64,000 nt of DNA from Parabacteroides sp. Marseille-P3160 (GTDB lineage Bacteria > Bacteroidota > Bacteroidia > Bacteroidales > Tannerellaceae): NCBI RefSeq assembly GCF_900162725.1, contig NZ_LT799418.1, positions 4,605,897 through 4,669,896 of the forward strand. The letters are read 5' to 3'. Below the pieces are notes generated by a model. It saw only the letters and a program-made list of their open reading frames with translations, did not search any database and was not told the DNA's origin. Positions 19,792-27,977 of this stretch are shown here, piece after piece. Positions within the stretch are counted from its first letter, which is position 1. Each line of letters opens with the position of its first letter. A program made the position numbers and the translations under genes.

Positions 19792-20892
19792 ATGAAGAAG
19801 ACTCTAACTGTCAATTTAGGAGGAAGCGTTTTCAATATAGATGAAGATGCTTATGAGTTGTTAGATAAATATTTAACAAACCTGCGAATACACTTCCGCA
19901 AGGAAGAAGGCTCGGATGAAATCATGAATGATTTCGAATCCCGCATCTCGGAACTGCTGGGAGAGAGGAAGCGCCTCGGCTACGAAGTGATCAATATCGG
20001 CCATGTGGAGGACGTAATCAAACGGATGGGAAGCCCCGAAGAAATCTTTGAGGAAGGCAATCCTCATGCCGAAAAGGATATTCCCTTGGAAGAAGAAGGA
20101 GACGAAACGGGAAAGAAAAAGAAAAAGCGGTTGATGAGGGACAGCGAAGACCGGATCTTAGGAGGAGTAGCCAGCGGGATCGCCGCCTACCTGAACATCG
20201 ATCCGACAGCCGTCCGTCTGGCTTTAATCCTGCTTTTATTCATTCCTTATATACCGGTTGTGATTCCTTATTTAATCTTATGGCTTGTCATGCCACTTGC
20301 ACAGACGGCAACCGACCGGCTCATCATGAGAGGGAAGAGCGTCAACCTGCAGAACATAGGGAAAAGCGTGACCGATGGCTTTGAGAAAACGTCGGCACAG
20401 ATCAACGACTATATCAGTTCGGACAAACCGAGAACAACTCTTCAAAAATTCGCGGACTTCCTTGTCACTTTCGTCGGCGTACTACTGAAGGTCTTCGCGA
20501 TCATTATCGGCATAATTTTGCTTCCGGTGCTTGTCCTTGTTATTTTCGTCCTTTTCATTGTCATTTTCGCTTTATTTGCCGGTGGAGCCGGAGCTTTGAT
20601 CGGTACCTTACCCTTCATCGGCCCCGAGATCAATTTCATCACCGCAGTCCCGACCTATTTGACAGTGCTAGGCAGTATCGGAGCCATTCTCCTACTGGGT
20701 ATCCCGGTTATCGCCCTGATCTACCTCTTGTGCGGCAAGATATTCAAGCTCAGTCCGATGCCCAATCCGGCGAAATGGATTCTTCTCGGCCTCTGGATCG
20801 TATCGCTCATCCTATGCCTGGTATATGCCTACCATGTGGGATACCCACCTCATTGGGGGCATATAGACTGGCTCCCCTGGTCGATCATATAA
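19792..20892 (+). CDS. PspC-domain membrane protein
   Basis: Envelope-stress type protein of 366 residues. The N-terminal about 100 residues form a soluble helical domain (KTLTVNLGGSVFNIDEDAYE, VEDVIKRMGSPEEIF) common in Bacteroidota PspC proteins. The PspC domain follows a Lys/Glu-rich linker: SEDRILGGVASGIAAYLNID and a hydrophobic hairpin. Further C-terminal come three to four more membrane segments (for example VLVLVIFVLFIVIFALFAGG, TVLGSIGAILLLGIPVIALI). Second gene of the PadR operon. Confidence 0.88.
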   Translation: MKKTLTVNLGGSVFNIDEDAYELLDKYLTNLRIHFRKEEGSDEIMNDFESRISELLGERKRLGYEVINIGHVEDVIKRMGSPEEIFEEGNPHAEKDIPLEEEGDETGKKKKKRLMRDSEDRILGGVASGIAAYLNIDPTAVRLALILLLFIPYIPVVIPYLILWLVMPLAQTATDRLIMRGKSVNLQNIGKSVTDGFEKTSAQINDYISSDKPRTTLQKFADFLVTFVGVLLKVFAIIIGIILLPVLVLVIFVLFIVIFALFAGGAGALIGTLPFIGPEINFITAVPTYLTVLGSIGAILLLGIPVIALIYLLCGKIFKLSPMPNPAKWILLGLWIVSLILCLVYAYHVGYPPHWGHIDWLPWSII

Positions 20893-20938
20893 AATAAAAG
20901 ATCTTAATTATTTGTTTCTATAATTAATTGTTTGGATG

Positions 20939-20964
20939 AAGGCTGTACTGTTAGGTGCAGCCTT
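20939..20964 (+). terminator. Terminator of the PadR-PspC operon
   Basis: AAGGCTGTAC / GTGCAGCCTT stem of 10 bp (one G-U pair) with a 6-base loop, followed by TGTTATTTC, 46 bases after the stop codon. Confidence 0.7.
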
Positions 20965-21062
20965 TGTTATTTCATAAAGTCCTCTTTCCAACTGCCATCC
21001 CCAGCCCAGTCAAACCAATCGTTTTATCCTTCACCATCCTTTATAGTTCATAGTACATGGTT

Positions 21063-21199
21063 CGTCTAAAAACTAAGAAGGCCGCTCTGTCTCAGAGGGG
21101 CCATTCTCCTAAGGTTAACAAATTATGAGTAAAAACCACTAATGAATATTTACCTTACCCCTTCCTAATCATGATGAAGAGGGAAGGGCTACAAAGATA
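21063..21199 (-). ncRNA. Candidate small RNA, paralogue of the element at 32552-32649
   Basis: Minus-strand unit lying between two convergent genes. It starts with the -7 box TATCTTTG (21192-21199), then a hairpin CCCTTCC/GGAAGGG (21159-21165 with 21182-21188), a core GTGGTTTTT...CATAAT...GTTAACC, a hairpin GGCC-CTCTG/CAGAG-GGCC (21080-21102) and the tail GTTTTTAGACG (21063-21073). The core words, hairpin position and tail are shared in the same order with the second element. No reading frame of note. Multicopy small RNA families are known in Bacteroides; membership cannot be confirmed here. Confidence 0.55.
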
Positions 21200-21236
21200 A
21201 TTAAACAAATTGTGTTCTCACTCTCTTTATCCTAAT

Positions 21237-21629
21237 TTATATGAATTTACGTATTTTCTCGGCAGTCCGAGCCAATTCTTCAGGCGTCACTTTCAGTTTT
21301 TCATTTCCAAAAAACATATCCGATTCCTTATTAATCGGAACCAGATGGATATGAGCGTGAGGTACTTCCAGGCCAAAAACAGCCAACCCTATTCGTTTGC
21401 AAGGAATTGCCGACTGAAGTGCCCTTGCAACCTGCTTGGCAAAAATAATCATGTGTTGCAGGCGCTCGTCATCCAAGTCAAAAATATAATCGACTTCCTG
21501 TTTTGGAACCACCAGCGTATGCCCTTCGACTAACGGACTGATATCCAGAAAGGCGAAGAACTCTTCATTTTCCGCAATTTTATGGCAGGGTATTTCACCA
21601 GCCACGATACGACTAAAAATTGTTGCCAT
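21237..21629 (-). CDS. HIT family protein (histidine triad nucleotide hydrolase)
   Basis: Cytoplasmic nucleotide phosphoramidate or dinucleotide polyphosphate hydrolase of the Hint branch. The 130-residue protein begins ATIFSRIVAGEIPCHKIAEN and carries the histidine triad PHAHIHLVP near residue 99. Length is typical. It lies 12 bases after greA on the same strand and shares its promoter. Its cellular substrate is not known. Confidence 0.93.
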   Translation of the reverse strand: MATIFSRIVAGEIPCHKIAENEEFFAFLDISPLVEGHTLVVPKQEVDYIFDLDDERLQHMIIFAKQVARALQSAIPCKRIGLAVFGLEVPHAHIHLVPINKESDMFFGNEKLKVTPEELARTAEKIRKFI

Positions 21630-21641
21630 CTTTCCTTACCT

Positions 21642-22112
21642 TTAAATAGATATATCCAGTACCTCAAAACTCATAACGCCGGAAGGGACTTTGATGTCGA
21701 CCACATCCCCTACCTTTTTCCCGATCAACCCTTTAGCTATCGGCGTACTGATTGCGATCTTATTCTCTTTCAAGTTCGCTTCGGAATCTGAAACCAATGT
21801 ATAGGTCATTTTCATATTGTTTTTCCTGTTTTTCAGCGTTACCTTATTCATGATCTGAATCGCATCCGTTTTAATCCGCGATTCGTCAATGAGTCGGGCA
21901 TTCGAGATGAGCGCTTTCAACTGTGCGAGCTTTGCCTCCATCATACCTTGCGCCTCTTTGGCCGCATCATATTCTGCGTTTTCAGATAGATCTCCTTTTT
22001 CTCTCGCTTCAGCAATTTGTGCGGAGATTTCCGGACGTTTGATTGTTTCCAGATAATTAATCTCCTCCAGAATCTTGTTGTAACCTTCTTCGGTCATATA
22101 AGAAACAGCCAT
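21642..22112 (-). CDS. greA: Transcription elongation factor GreA
   Basis: GreA enters the secondary channel of RNA polymerase and triggers cleavage of backtracked RNA. The 156-residue protein has an N-terminal coiled coil with the acidic tip KGDLSENAEYDAAKEAQG that carries the functional Asp/Glu pair, and a C-terminal FKBP-like globular domain (VDIKVPSGVMSFEVLDI). Co-transcribed with the HIT gene. Its leader contains a terminator-like hairpin (22160-22196) between promoter and start codon, which may attenuate expression. Confidence 0.95.
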   Translation of the reverse strand: MAVSYMTEEGYNKILEEINYLETIKRPEISAQIAEAREKGDLSENAEYDAAKEAQGMMEAKLAQLKALISNARLIDESRIKTDAIQIMNKVTLKNRKNNMKMTYTLVSDSEANLKENKIAISTPIAKGLIGKKVGDVVDIKVPSGVMSFEVLDISI

Positions 22113-22159
22113 AATTAACCCTCCTTATTTATAATTAGTTAGTTCGTTATACATGCAAT

Positions 22160-22196
22160 AAAAAAAGAATCCCGACCAACGTTATGGCCGGAACTC
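22160..22196 (-). terminator. Terminator-like hairpin in the greA leader
   Basis: Minus-strand stem of 11 pairs (22186-22196 with 22167-22177) with an 8-base loop, followed by seven T. Three of the pairs work only as G-U in minus-strand RNA, which fixes the orientation. It lies after the promoter at 22217-22248 and 48 bases before the greA ATG. Confidence 0.75.
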
Positions 22197-22216
22197 TTTA
22201 TATTCTATTATGTGGG

Positions 22217-22248
22217 CAAATATACAAGAAGGTTTTGTCAGATGCAAA
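22217..22248 (-). promoter_or_regulatory. greA promoter
   Basis: Minus-strand TATATTTG (22217-22224) and TTTG (22245-22248) with a 20-base spacer, a near-ideal Bacteroidota promoter. Transcription would begin close to 22212, giving a leader of about 100 bases. Confidence 0.75.
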
Positions 22249-22299
22249 TTTCCGATGCTGCTTTATAACATCCCCTCAGGCCTTCGCCCGGTCATCCAA

Positions 22300-23466
22300 T
22301 CACAATAATTTTTGGATATCGGCATCAATCGTATTGATTGCATCAATGCGCTTGGTCATGTTTCCTTTGCGATCCAGGAGGAAAAGAGCGGGAAGCTTCT
22401 TGACATTATAGAGCGCCGCAATTTGGGAATAGACGGACTCCGGATCGCGCACGCATATCCATGGCTGGTTGACAGCGACATTTTTCCAGTAATGCAGATC
22501 ATTATCAAGGGAAACCTGGTAAATCTCAAGCCCTTTTCCCTTGTATTTGTTGTAAATATCCCGCAGGGTTATATTCAATTCCCCCGACCATTCGGTCTGG
22601 TAAGCGGTAAAATTAACCAAGACAACTTTCCCCTCCCCGGAAACGGAAGAAAGGGAAATCTGGGAGCCGTCCAACGTCGGCAGGTTGATATCAAGGAAAC
22701 CGATCTCTTTTGCCTCCACTTTGGAGAGATCCATTTGCCTGTCCCGGGCCGCACGGGTGACTTTGATCGACTGCAAGGCCAGATTCTTCAGATGCTTCGA
22801 GCGAGGGCTTTCAGGATAAAAATGATCATAACTGGTCGCCACCGCCCCGAAGGATTTGGAATCGGTGCGGTCATACAAGTCGAAGAACAGTAATCCGTCG
22901 ACCTTCTGAAACAGAGCGAAATAAGCAGCCGTAGACATGGGAGCGCTATAAATAAAGCGGCGGGCGGTCTCTTTATAAGTTTCCACCGCAGCCAAGACTT
23001 TGCGTTGATAAGTCGTATCAGCTATCAGTTTTTCTTCATAGTCTTTCCGCAACCGGCTGATTGTCTGGTTCGCATCCAGTTGGGCCAATGTAATTTCTTT
23101 GATCGCCTTGCTGTTTTCTGAGCCTTCTATCGTGTAAGAAGTGGAGAAGGTACCGCCATCCGCCTGTATTGTGATCGTTTCGGTCGAATCCACGGCAAAA
23201 TTGATTAAATTTCCGTTTAACCGCAAGCGGTAAAAGTCGGGATATTCCGGATGATGTTGCCTGAAAGAAAACTTTCCTCCGGTGGGCAGTTTCATCGAAT
23301 CTAAGGTTATTACACTGGAAAGCCCTACATTCTCAAGATACAAAAGCTGGCCATCAGCACCGGTGACAACCCCCTTGACCTTAAAATCAGAAGAGCGGCT
23401 ACAAGCGGAAAGCAGCAGCAGCAAAACACTACATGCCAGCAGTAGGCGATTGGGTATTTGTTTCAT
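22300..23466 (-). CDS. DUF4369/thioredoxin-fold lipoprotein without active-site cysteines
   Basis: Exported lipoprotein of 388 residues: signal peptide ending LLLLLSACSRS, an N-terminal DUF4369 beta domain (FKVKGVVTGADGQLLYLEN), a helical middle, and a C-terminal TlpA/AhpC-like thioredoxin fold (LPTLDGSQISLSSVSGEGKV, VKKLPALFLLDRKGNM). Where the family has WCxxC the sequence reads NFTAYQTEWSGEL, so both redox cysteines are missing. It is therefore unlikely to be a disulfide reductase; a scaffolding or binding role is possible. Transcribed alone ahead of greA. Confidence 0.85.
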   Translation of the reverse strand: MKQIPNRLLLACSVLLLLLSACSRSSDFKVKGVVTGADGQLLYLENVGLSSVITLDSMKLPTGGKFSFRQHHPEYPDFYRLRLNGNLINFAVDSTETITIQADGGTFSTSYTIEGSENSKAIKEITLAQLDANQTISRLRKDYEEKLIADTTYQRKVLAAVETYKETARRFIYSAPMSTAAYFALFQKVDGLLFFDLYDRTDSKSFGAVATSYDHFYPESPRSKHLKNLALQSIKVTRAARDRQMDLSKVEAKEIGFLDINLPTLDGSQISLSSVSGEGKVVLVNFTAYQTEWSGELNITLRDIYNKYKGKGLEIYQVSLDNDLHYWKNVAVNQPWICVRDPESVYSQIAALYNVKKLPALFLLDRKGNMTKRIDAINTIDADIQKLL

Positions 23467-23516
23467 ATACAGTATATAAAAAGCAATCTTTTATTTCAAA
23501 ATATCTTTAACAGATG

Positions 23517-23524
23517 CAAATATA
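23517..23524 (-). promoter_or_regulatory. Putative -7 element for the thioredoxin-fold lipoprotein gene
   Basis: Minus-strand TATATTTG, 51 bases before the ATG. No -33 box at the expected distance. Confidence 0.45.
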
Positions 23525-23931
23525 ATTTATTTATTACAAAAGCAGATACATCGTTATAGATAAATACGGGAAATTCTATCAAAAATTGTACAACACCTCA
23601 AGTTTTTTCTTACCGATTACCCGTCTGGTGCGCCTAAATAATTTTTCACACCTGATGGCCCTCGTGAACGACCTGAGTCAAACAAAGCATAGGGCGCATA
23701 TCCACATAAAAATCAGCCTACAGCAACACCCTTTTCCTACTGTAAATCAACAAAAGTGAAACTCCCGTATATTTGTCTGTCTTGACAGACTTACCAAATG
23801 GCGGGCGTACTGAATCGATTGGAAAAACAAAAAAAAGAAAATATCCGGATTATCACGTTCAATCAACCGTTTTTTTCATCCACAAGGCTGTAAATCTTTC
23901 GCTTTTCTATTTATATTCAGCAAACATTCAC

Positions 23932-23939
23932 TACCTTTG
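23932..23939 (+). promoter_or_regulatory. Putative pnp promoter (-7 element)
   Basis: TACCTTTG, 40 bases before the pnp start codon. No clear TTTG -33 box upstream. Confidence 0.6.
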
Positions 23940-23978
23940 CCCGAATTTAGATAGATAGAAAAAGAAAAAAAGATTATT

Positions 23979-26168
23979 ATGCTTAATCCAATTAACAAGA
24001 CGATCGAGTTAGGGGATGGAAGGACCATCACCATCGAGACCGGGAAATTGGCAAAACAGGCAGACGGCGCCGTCACCGTGCGAATGGGGAATACCGTTTT
24101 ACTTGCTACTGTTTGTGCCGCAAAGGATGCAAATCCCGGGGTTGATTTTATGCCGCTACAGGTGGAATACAAAGAGAAGTTTTCTGCGATAGGACGTTTT
24201 CCGGGCGGGTTTACGAGAAGAGAAGGAAAAGCGTCGGATTATGAAGTTTTAACGTCACGTTTGGTTGACCGGGTACTCCGTCCTTTGTTCCCAGATAATT
24301 ATCATGCAGAGGTTTTTGTCAACATCATCCTGTTCTCAGCAGATAACGAAGATATGCCGGACGCTTTGGCCGGACTGGCCGCATCTGCTGCTCTGGCGGT
24401 TTCGGACATCCCTTTCAACGGCCCGATATCCGAAGTGCGTGTCGCCCGAGTCAATGGGAAATTCCTGGTTAATCCTACTTCCTCCGAATTGGAAAAAGCC
24501 GACATAGACATAATGGTAGGGGCAACCATCGACAACATCATGATGGTAGAAGGAGAAATGGCCGAAGTGCAGGAATCCGAAATGCTGGAAGCCATCAAGA
24601 TAGCTCACGAGGCGATCAAGGTTCAATGCCGGGCACAGATCGAACTGACGCAAGCCTGCGGAAAAACGGTGAAACGCACCTATAATCACGAAGAAAACGA
24701 CGAAGATTTACGTAAAGACGTTCATGACAAATGCTATGCCAAGGCCTATGCCATTGCGGTTTCAGGAACAGGGAAGCAGGAACGCACCGAAGCCTTCGAA
24801 GCAATCGTAGCGGAATATAAGACTCAATTTTCGGAAGAAGACCTGGCGGCAAAAGAAGCGATGATCGACCGCTATTACCACGACGTGGAAAAAGAGGCTA
24901 TGCGCCGCGCCATCCTTGACGAAGGGAAACGCCTCGACGGCCGTAAAACGACCGAAATCCGCCCGATCTGGATCGAAACGGACTATCTGCCGGGGCCTCA
25001 CGGATCGGCCATCTTTACCCGCGGTGAAACGCAGGCGTTGGCGACGGTTACTTTGGGTACCAAATCCGACGAAAAGCTGGTAGACGACGTATTGAATTAC
25101 GGAAAAGAAAGATTCCTTTTACACTACAATTTTCCTCCGTTCTCTACCGGAGAAGCAAAAGCGTCGCGCGGAGTCGGACGCCGGGAAATCGGCCATGGAA
25201 ACCTGGCCCACCGCGCTTTGAAGCGCATGATCCCGGAGAACTATCCGTATGTGGTTCGCGTCATTTCCGACATTTTGGAATCGAACGGTTCTTCTTCCAT
25301 GGCTACCGTTTGCGCAGGAACACTTGCTCTGATGGATGCCGGCGTGGCAATCAAGAAACCGGTATCCGGTATTGCGATGGGATTGATTTCCGAAAACAAG
25401 GGAACCAATTATGCAATCCTTTCCGACATCTTGGGAGATGAAGACCATTTAGGCGACATGGACTTCAAGGTAACAGGCACGAAGGACGGCATCACCGCCA
25501 CCCAGATGGACATCAAGGTGGACGGATTATCTTATGAAATCCTTGAAAATGCTTTGGCGCAGGCAAAAGCAGGACGTCTCCATATCTTAAATAAAATCAC
25601 GGAAGCGCTTCCCGCTCCACGTCCGGATCTGAAACCTCATGCCCCGCGTATCGAGACCATGACGATCGGTAAGGAGTTCATCGGCGCCATCATCGGCCCG
25701 GGCGGAAAAATCATTCAAGGTATTCAGGAAAAGACCGGAGCTACGGTTAATATCGAGGAAATCGACGGCGTCGGCAAAATCGAGATCTCCGGAACCAATA
25801 AGAGCACGATCGATGCGGCCATCAGGGCAATCAAAGGCATCGTTGCGGTACCGGAAATCGGCGAAGTGTACGAAGGGAAAATCTCCTCTGTCATGCCCTA
25901 CGGAGCATTTGTAGAATTCATGCCAGGCAAGGACGGCTTGCTGCACATTTCGGAAATCGACTGGAAACGGCTGGAAACAGTAGAAGAATCCGGGCTCAAG
26001 GAAGGCGATACGATCGAAGTCAAGCTCGTGGATATCGATCCGAAGACCGGCAAGTTCAAGTTATCCCGTAAAGTTCTGCTTCCGAAGCCGGAAGGTTACG
26101 AAGAACGTCCTCCCAGAGCGCCGCGCCCTCACGGAAACGGACAAAACAACAATGCCAATCGCAGATAA
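23979..26168 (+). CDS. pnp: Polyribonucleotide nucleotidyltransferase (PNPase)
   Basis: Phosphorolytic 3'-5' exoribonuclease in RNA decay. The 729-residue protein has two RNase PH domains (first with [20 protein letters not shown]; second with [19 protein letters not shown] and [14 protein letters not shown]), a KH domain ([20 protein letters not shown]) and an S1 domain ([20 protein letters not shown]). The Arg/Asn-rich C-terminus ([10 protein letters not shown]) is common in this group. Monocistronic, with a leader of about 35 bases and a strong terminator 25 bases after its stop. Confidence 0.97.
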   Translation: MLNPINKTIELGDGRTITIETGKLAKQADGAVTVRMGNTVLLATVCAAKDANPGVDFMPLQVEYKEKFSAIGRFPGGFTRREGKASDYEVLTSRLVDRVLRPLFPDNYHAEVFVNIILFSADNEDMPDALAGLAASAALAVSDIPFNGPISEVRVARVNGKFLVNPTSSELEKADIDIMVGATIDNIMMVEGEMAEVQESEMLEAIKIAHEAIKVQCRAQIELTQACGKTVKRTYNHEENDEDLRKDVHDKCYAKAYAIAVSGTGKQERTEAFEAIVAEYKTQFSEEDLAAKEAMIDRYYHDVEKEAMRRAILDEGKRLDGRKTTEIRPIWIETDYLPGPHGSAIFTRGETQALATVTLGTKSDEKLVDDVLNYGKERFLLHYNFPPFSTGEAKASRGVGRREIGHGNLAHRALKRMIPENYPYVVRVISDILESNGSSSMATVCAGTLALMDAGVAIKKPVSGIAMGLISENKGTNYAILSDILGDEDHLGDMDFKVTGTKDGITATQMDIKVDGLSYEILENALAQAKAGRLHILNKITEALPAPRPDLKPHAPRIETMTIGKEFIGAIIGPGGKIIQGIQEKTGATVNIEEIDGVGKIEISGTNKSTIDAAIRAIKGIVAVPEIGEVYEGKISSVMPYGAFVEFMPGKDGLLHISEIDWKRLETVEESGLKEGDTIEVKLVDIDPKTGKFKLSRKVLLPKPEGYEERPPRAPRPHGNGQNNNANRR

Positions 26169-26193
26169 AACGGTGATTCACCGATAGAAATCG

Positions 26194-26230
26194 AGCGGAG
26201 GGTTCTCAAAAGAGGACTTTCCGCTTTTTT
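26194..26230 (+). terminator. pnp terminator
   Basis: 14-pair stem (26194-26207 with 26212-26225, including G-U pairs), AAAA loop, then six T. Confidence 0.88.
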
Positions 26231-26271
26231 ATTTCTTCCCGCTGCTTCTCGCTCGACTCGAAAAGAAGCGC

Positions 26272-26279
26272 TATCTTTG
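26272..26279 (+). promoter_or_regulatory. Putative promoter of the U32-thioesterase-dprA operon
   Basis: TATCTTTG, 28 bases before ATG 26308. It lies just after the pnp terminator, as expected for a new transcription unit. Confidence 0.6.
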
Positions 26280-26307
26280 TAGCCGGTTAGAACGAGTGAG
26301 TTGCTAC

Positions 26308-27564
26308 ATGCATAAGAAAGAAGAATTTGAAATCATGTCGCCTGTCGGTTCCTATGAATCGTTGATGGCGGCCATACAAGGGGGTGCCGGTTCCATCTAT
26401 TTTGGTATCGAGGGGCTGAATATGCGTTCACGCTCTTCGAATAATTTCACGACCGAGGATTTACGGAAGATCGCATCCATTTGCCGCGAGCATGGGCTAA
26501 AAAGCTACTTGACGGTCAACACCGTCATCTACGAGGACGATCTGTCGCTGATGCGCAAGATTATCGACGCGGCCAGAGAAGCGGAAGTCTCCGCCATTAT
26601 TGCGGCTGACGTGGCGGCAATGAACTATGCCAACGAAGCCGGCGTCGAAGTACATCTATCCACCCAGCTGAATATTACCAATATCGAAGCGCTGAAGTTC
26701 TACGCCCGCTTTGCCGACGTAGTTGTATTGGCGCGCGAACTCAACCTGGACCAGGTGAGCGAAATCCACCGGAAGATCATTGAGCAACAGATCAAGGGGC
26801 CGAAGGGGGAACTGATCCGCATCGAAATGTTTGCGCACGGAGCTTTATGCATGGCTGTCTCCGGCAAATGCTACCTGAGCCTGCATGAGATGGACGCCTC
26901 CGCAAACCGGGGGGCCTGCAACCAGATCTGCCGCCGGGCTTATACGGTGAAGGACAAAGACAGTTCGATCGAGCTGGATATCGAGAACCAATACATCATG
27001 TCGCCGAAAGACTTGAAGACGATCCATTTCATGAATAAAATGATGGATGCCGGCGTCCGGGTCTTCAAGATCGAAGGACGCGCCCGCGGGCCGGAATACG
27101 TCCGCTTGGTTACCGCCTGCTATAAAGAGGCGGTCGAGGCTTATTGCGAAGGGACTTTCAACGAAGAAAAGATAGCCGTTTGGGACGAACGGCTGGCAAG
27201 AGTCTTCAACCGCGGCTTCTGGGATGGCTATTACCTCGGGCAACGGCTAGGGGAATGGACCAGCCAGTACGGTTCCAGTGCTACCCGGAAAAAGGTATAT
27301 GTCGCCAAAGGCATTAAATATTTCAGTGGCCTGCAGGTAGCTGAATTCGAAATGGAATCGGGCTCGCTGAAAGCCGGAGACGAAATCCTCATTACCGGTC
27401 CGACTACCGGTGCGATTTTCCACACTATCGACGAAATACGCGTAAACCTGCAACCTGTGAAGGAAACGGTCAAAGGGGAGCGTTTCTCCTTTAAAATCGG
27501 GCAAAAACTACGCCCTTCCGACCGCCTTTATAAAATGGTTTCTACTCATACTTCCAACAATTAA
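26308..27564 (+). CDS. Peptidase U32 family protein (probable tRNA hydroxylation factor)
   Basis: Although named after a collagenase, members of this family with known roles act in RNA hydroxylation (TrhP/YegQ for tRNA uridine 34, RlhA for 23S rRNA). The protein has 418 residues, starts MHKKEEFEIMSPVGSYESLM, and has the family signature FKIEGRARGPEYVRLVT and a cysteine set (CMAVSGKCYLS, RGACNQICRRAY) that likely binds an iron-sulfur cluster. The C-terminal beta domain follows. ATG 26308 is chosen over the in-frame GTG at 26296. The next gene starts 3 bases later, and the next overlaps that one, so three genes form an operon. Confidence 0.88.
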   Translation: MHKKEEFEIMSPVGSYESLMAAIQGGAGSIYFGIEGLNMRSRSSNNFTTEDLRKIASICREHGLKSYLTVNTVIYEDDLSLMRKIIDAAREAEVSAIIAADVAAMNYANEAGVEVHLSTQLNITNIEALKFYARFADVVVLARELNLDQVSEIHRKIIEQQIKGPKGELIRIEMFAHGALCMAVSGKCYLSLHEMDASANRGACNQICRRAYTVKDKDSSIELDIENQYIMSPKDLKTIHFMNKMMDAGVRVFKIEGRARGPEYVRLVTACYKEAVEAYCEGTFNEEKIAVWDERLARVFNRGFWDGYYLGQRLGEWTSQYGSSATRKKVYVAKGIKYFSGLQVAEFEMESGSLKAGDEILITGPTTGAIFHTIDEIRVNLQPVKETVKGERFSFKIGQKLRPSDRLYKMVSTHTSNN

Positions 27565-27566
27565 AT

Positions 27567-27977
27567 ATGAAAGAGTATCTTTTTACACTGGAAATGAAAG
27601 TCCGCGATTACGAATGCGACCTGCAAGGGGTGGTAAACAATGCCAATTATCAACATTATATGGAACACACCCGCCACGAATTTCTCGAATCGCTCGGAGA
27701 AAACTTCGGACGGATGCATGACAGGAATGTGGATGCATTCGTATCACGCGTGGACATCCGATATAAAACTCCTTTGCATAGCGGGGATCACTTTCTCTCC
27801 TGCCTGAACATGGCTAAAGAGGGCCCGAAGTGGGTCTTCCTCCAGGATATACTCCGGATTCCGGACCTGGTATTGGCGGCAAGGGGCCGTATCGAAACGG
27901 TAGTCGTGGAAAATGGCAAGCTCACGCGGGGGGATTATTTCGACGAATTGCTCAAACGGCAACCCAATACAGAATGA
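27567..27977 (+). CDS. Acyl-CoA thioesterase (YbgC/4HBT hot-dog family)
   Basis: Single hot-dog-fold thioesterase of 136 residues. The family motif around the catalytic acid is YECDLQGVVNNANYQHYMEH, near residue 15, and VSRVDIRYKTPLHSGDH continues the central strands. Substrate unknown; YbgC relatives act on short acyl-CoAs or acyl carrier protein. It lies between the U32 gene (2-base gap) and dprA, whose ATG overlaps its TGA by the 4-base ATGA arrangement. Confidence 0.87.
   Translation: MKEYLFTLEMKVRDYECDLQGVVNNANYQHYMEHTRHEFLESLGENFGRMHDRNVDAFVSRVDIRYKTPLHSGDHFLSCLNMAKEGPKWVFLQDILRIPDLVLAARGRIETVVVENGKLTRGDYFDELLKRQPNTE

Larger units (their letters stand above)
20893..21236. other. Non-coding interval between convergent pspC and HIT genes
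   Basis: Holds the operon terminator (20939-20964) and the candidate small RNA (21063-21199). The remaining about 100 bases (20970-21060) show nothing I can name. Confidence 0.7.
23467..23978. other. Divergent intergenic region upstream of pnp
   Basis: Contains the two outward promoters (23517-23524 minus, 23932-23939 plus). At 23768-23790 a TATATTTG runs into the perfect palindrome GTCTGTC-TT-GACAGAC (23775-23790); this could be an operator or a short hairpin. Open frames here are short and show no family resemblance. No tRNA was seen. Confidence 0.6.

Noticed and set aside
23773-23958. 61-codon open frame in the pnp upstream region
   Set aside because: It overlaps the pnp promoter and has no supporting feature.
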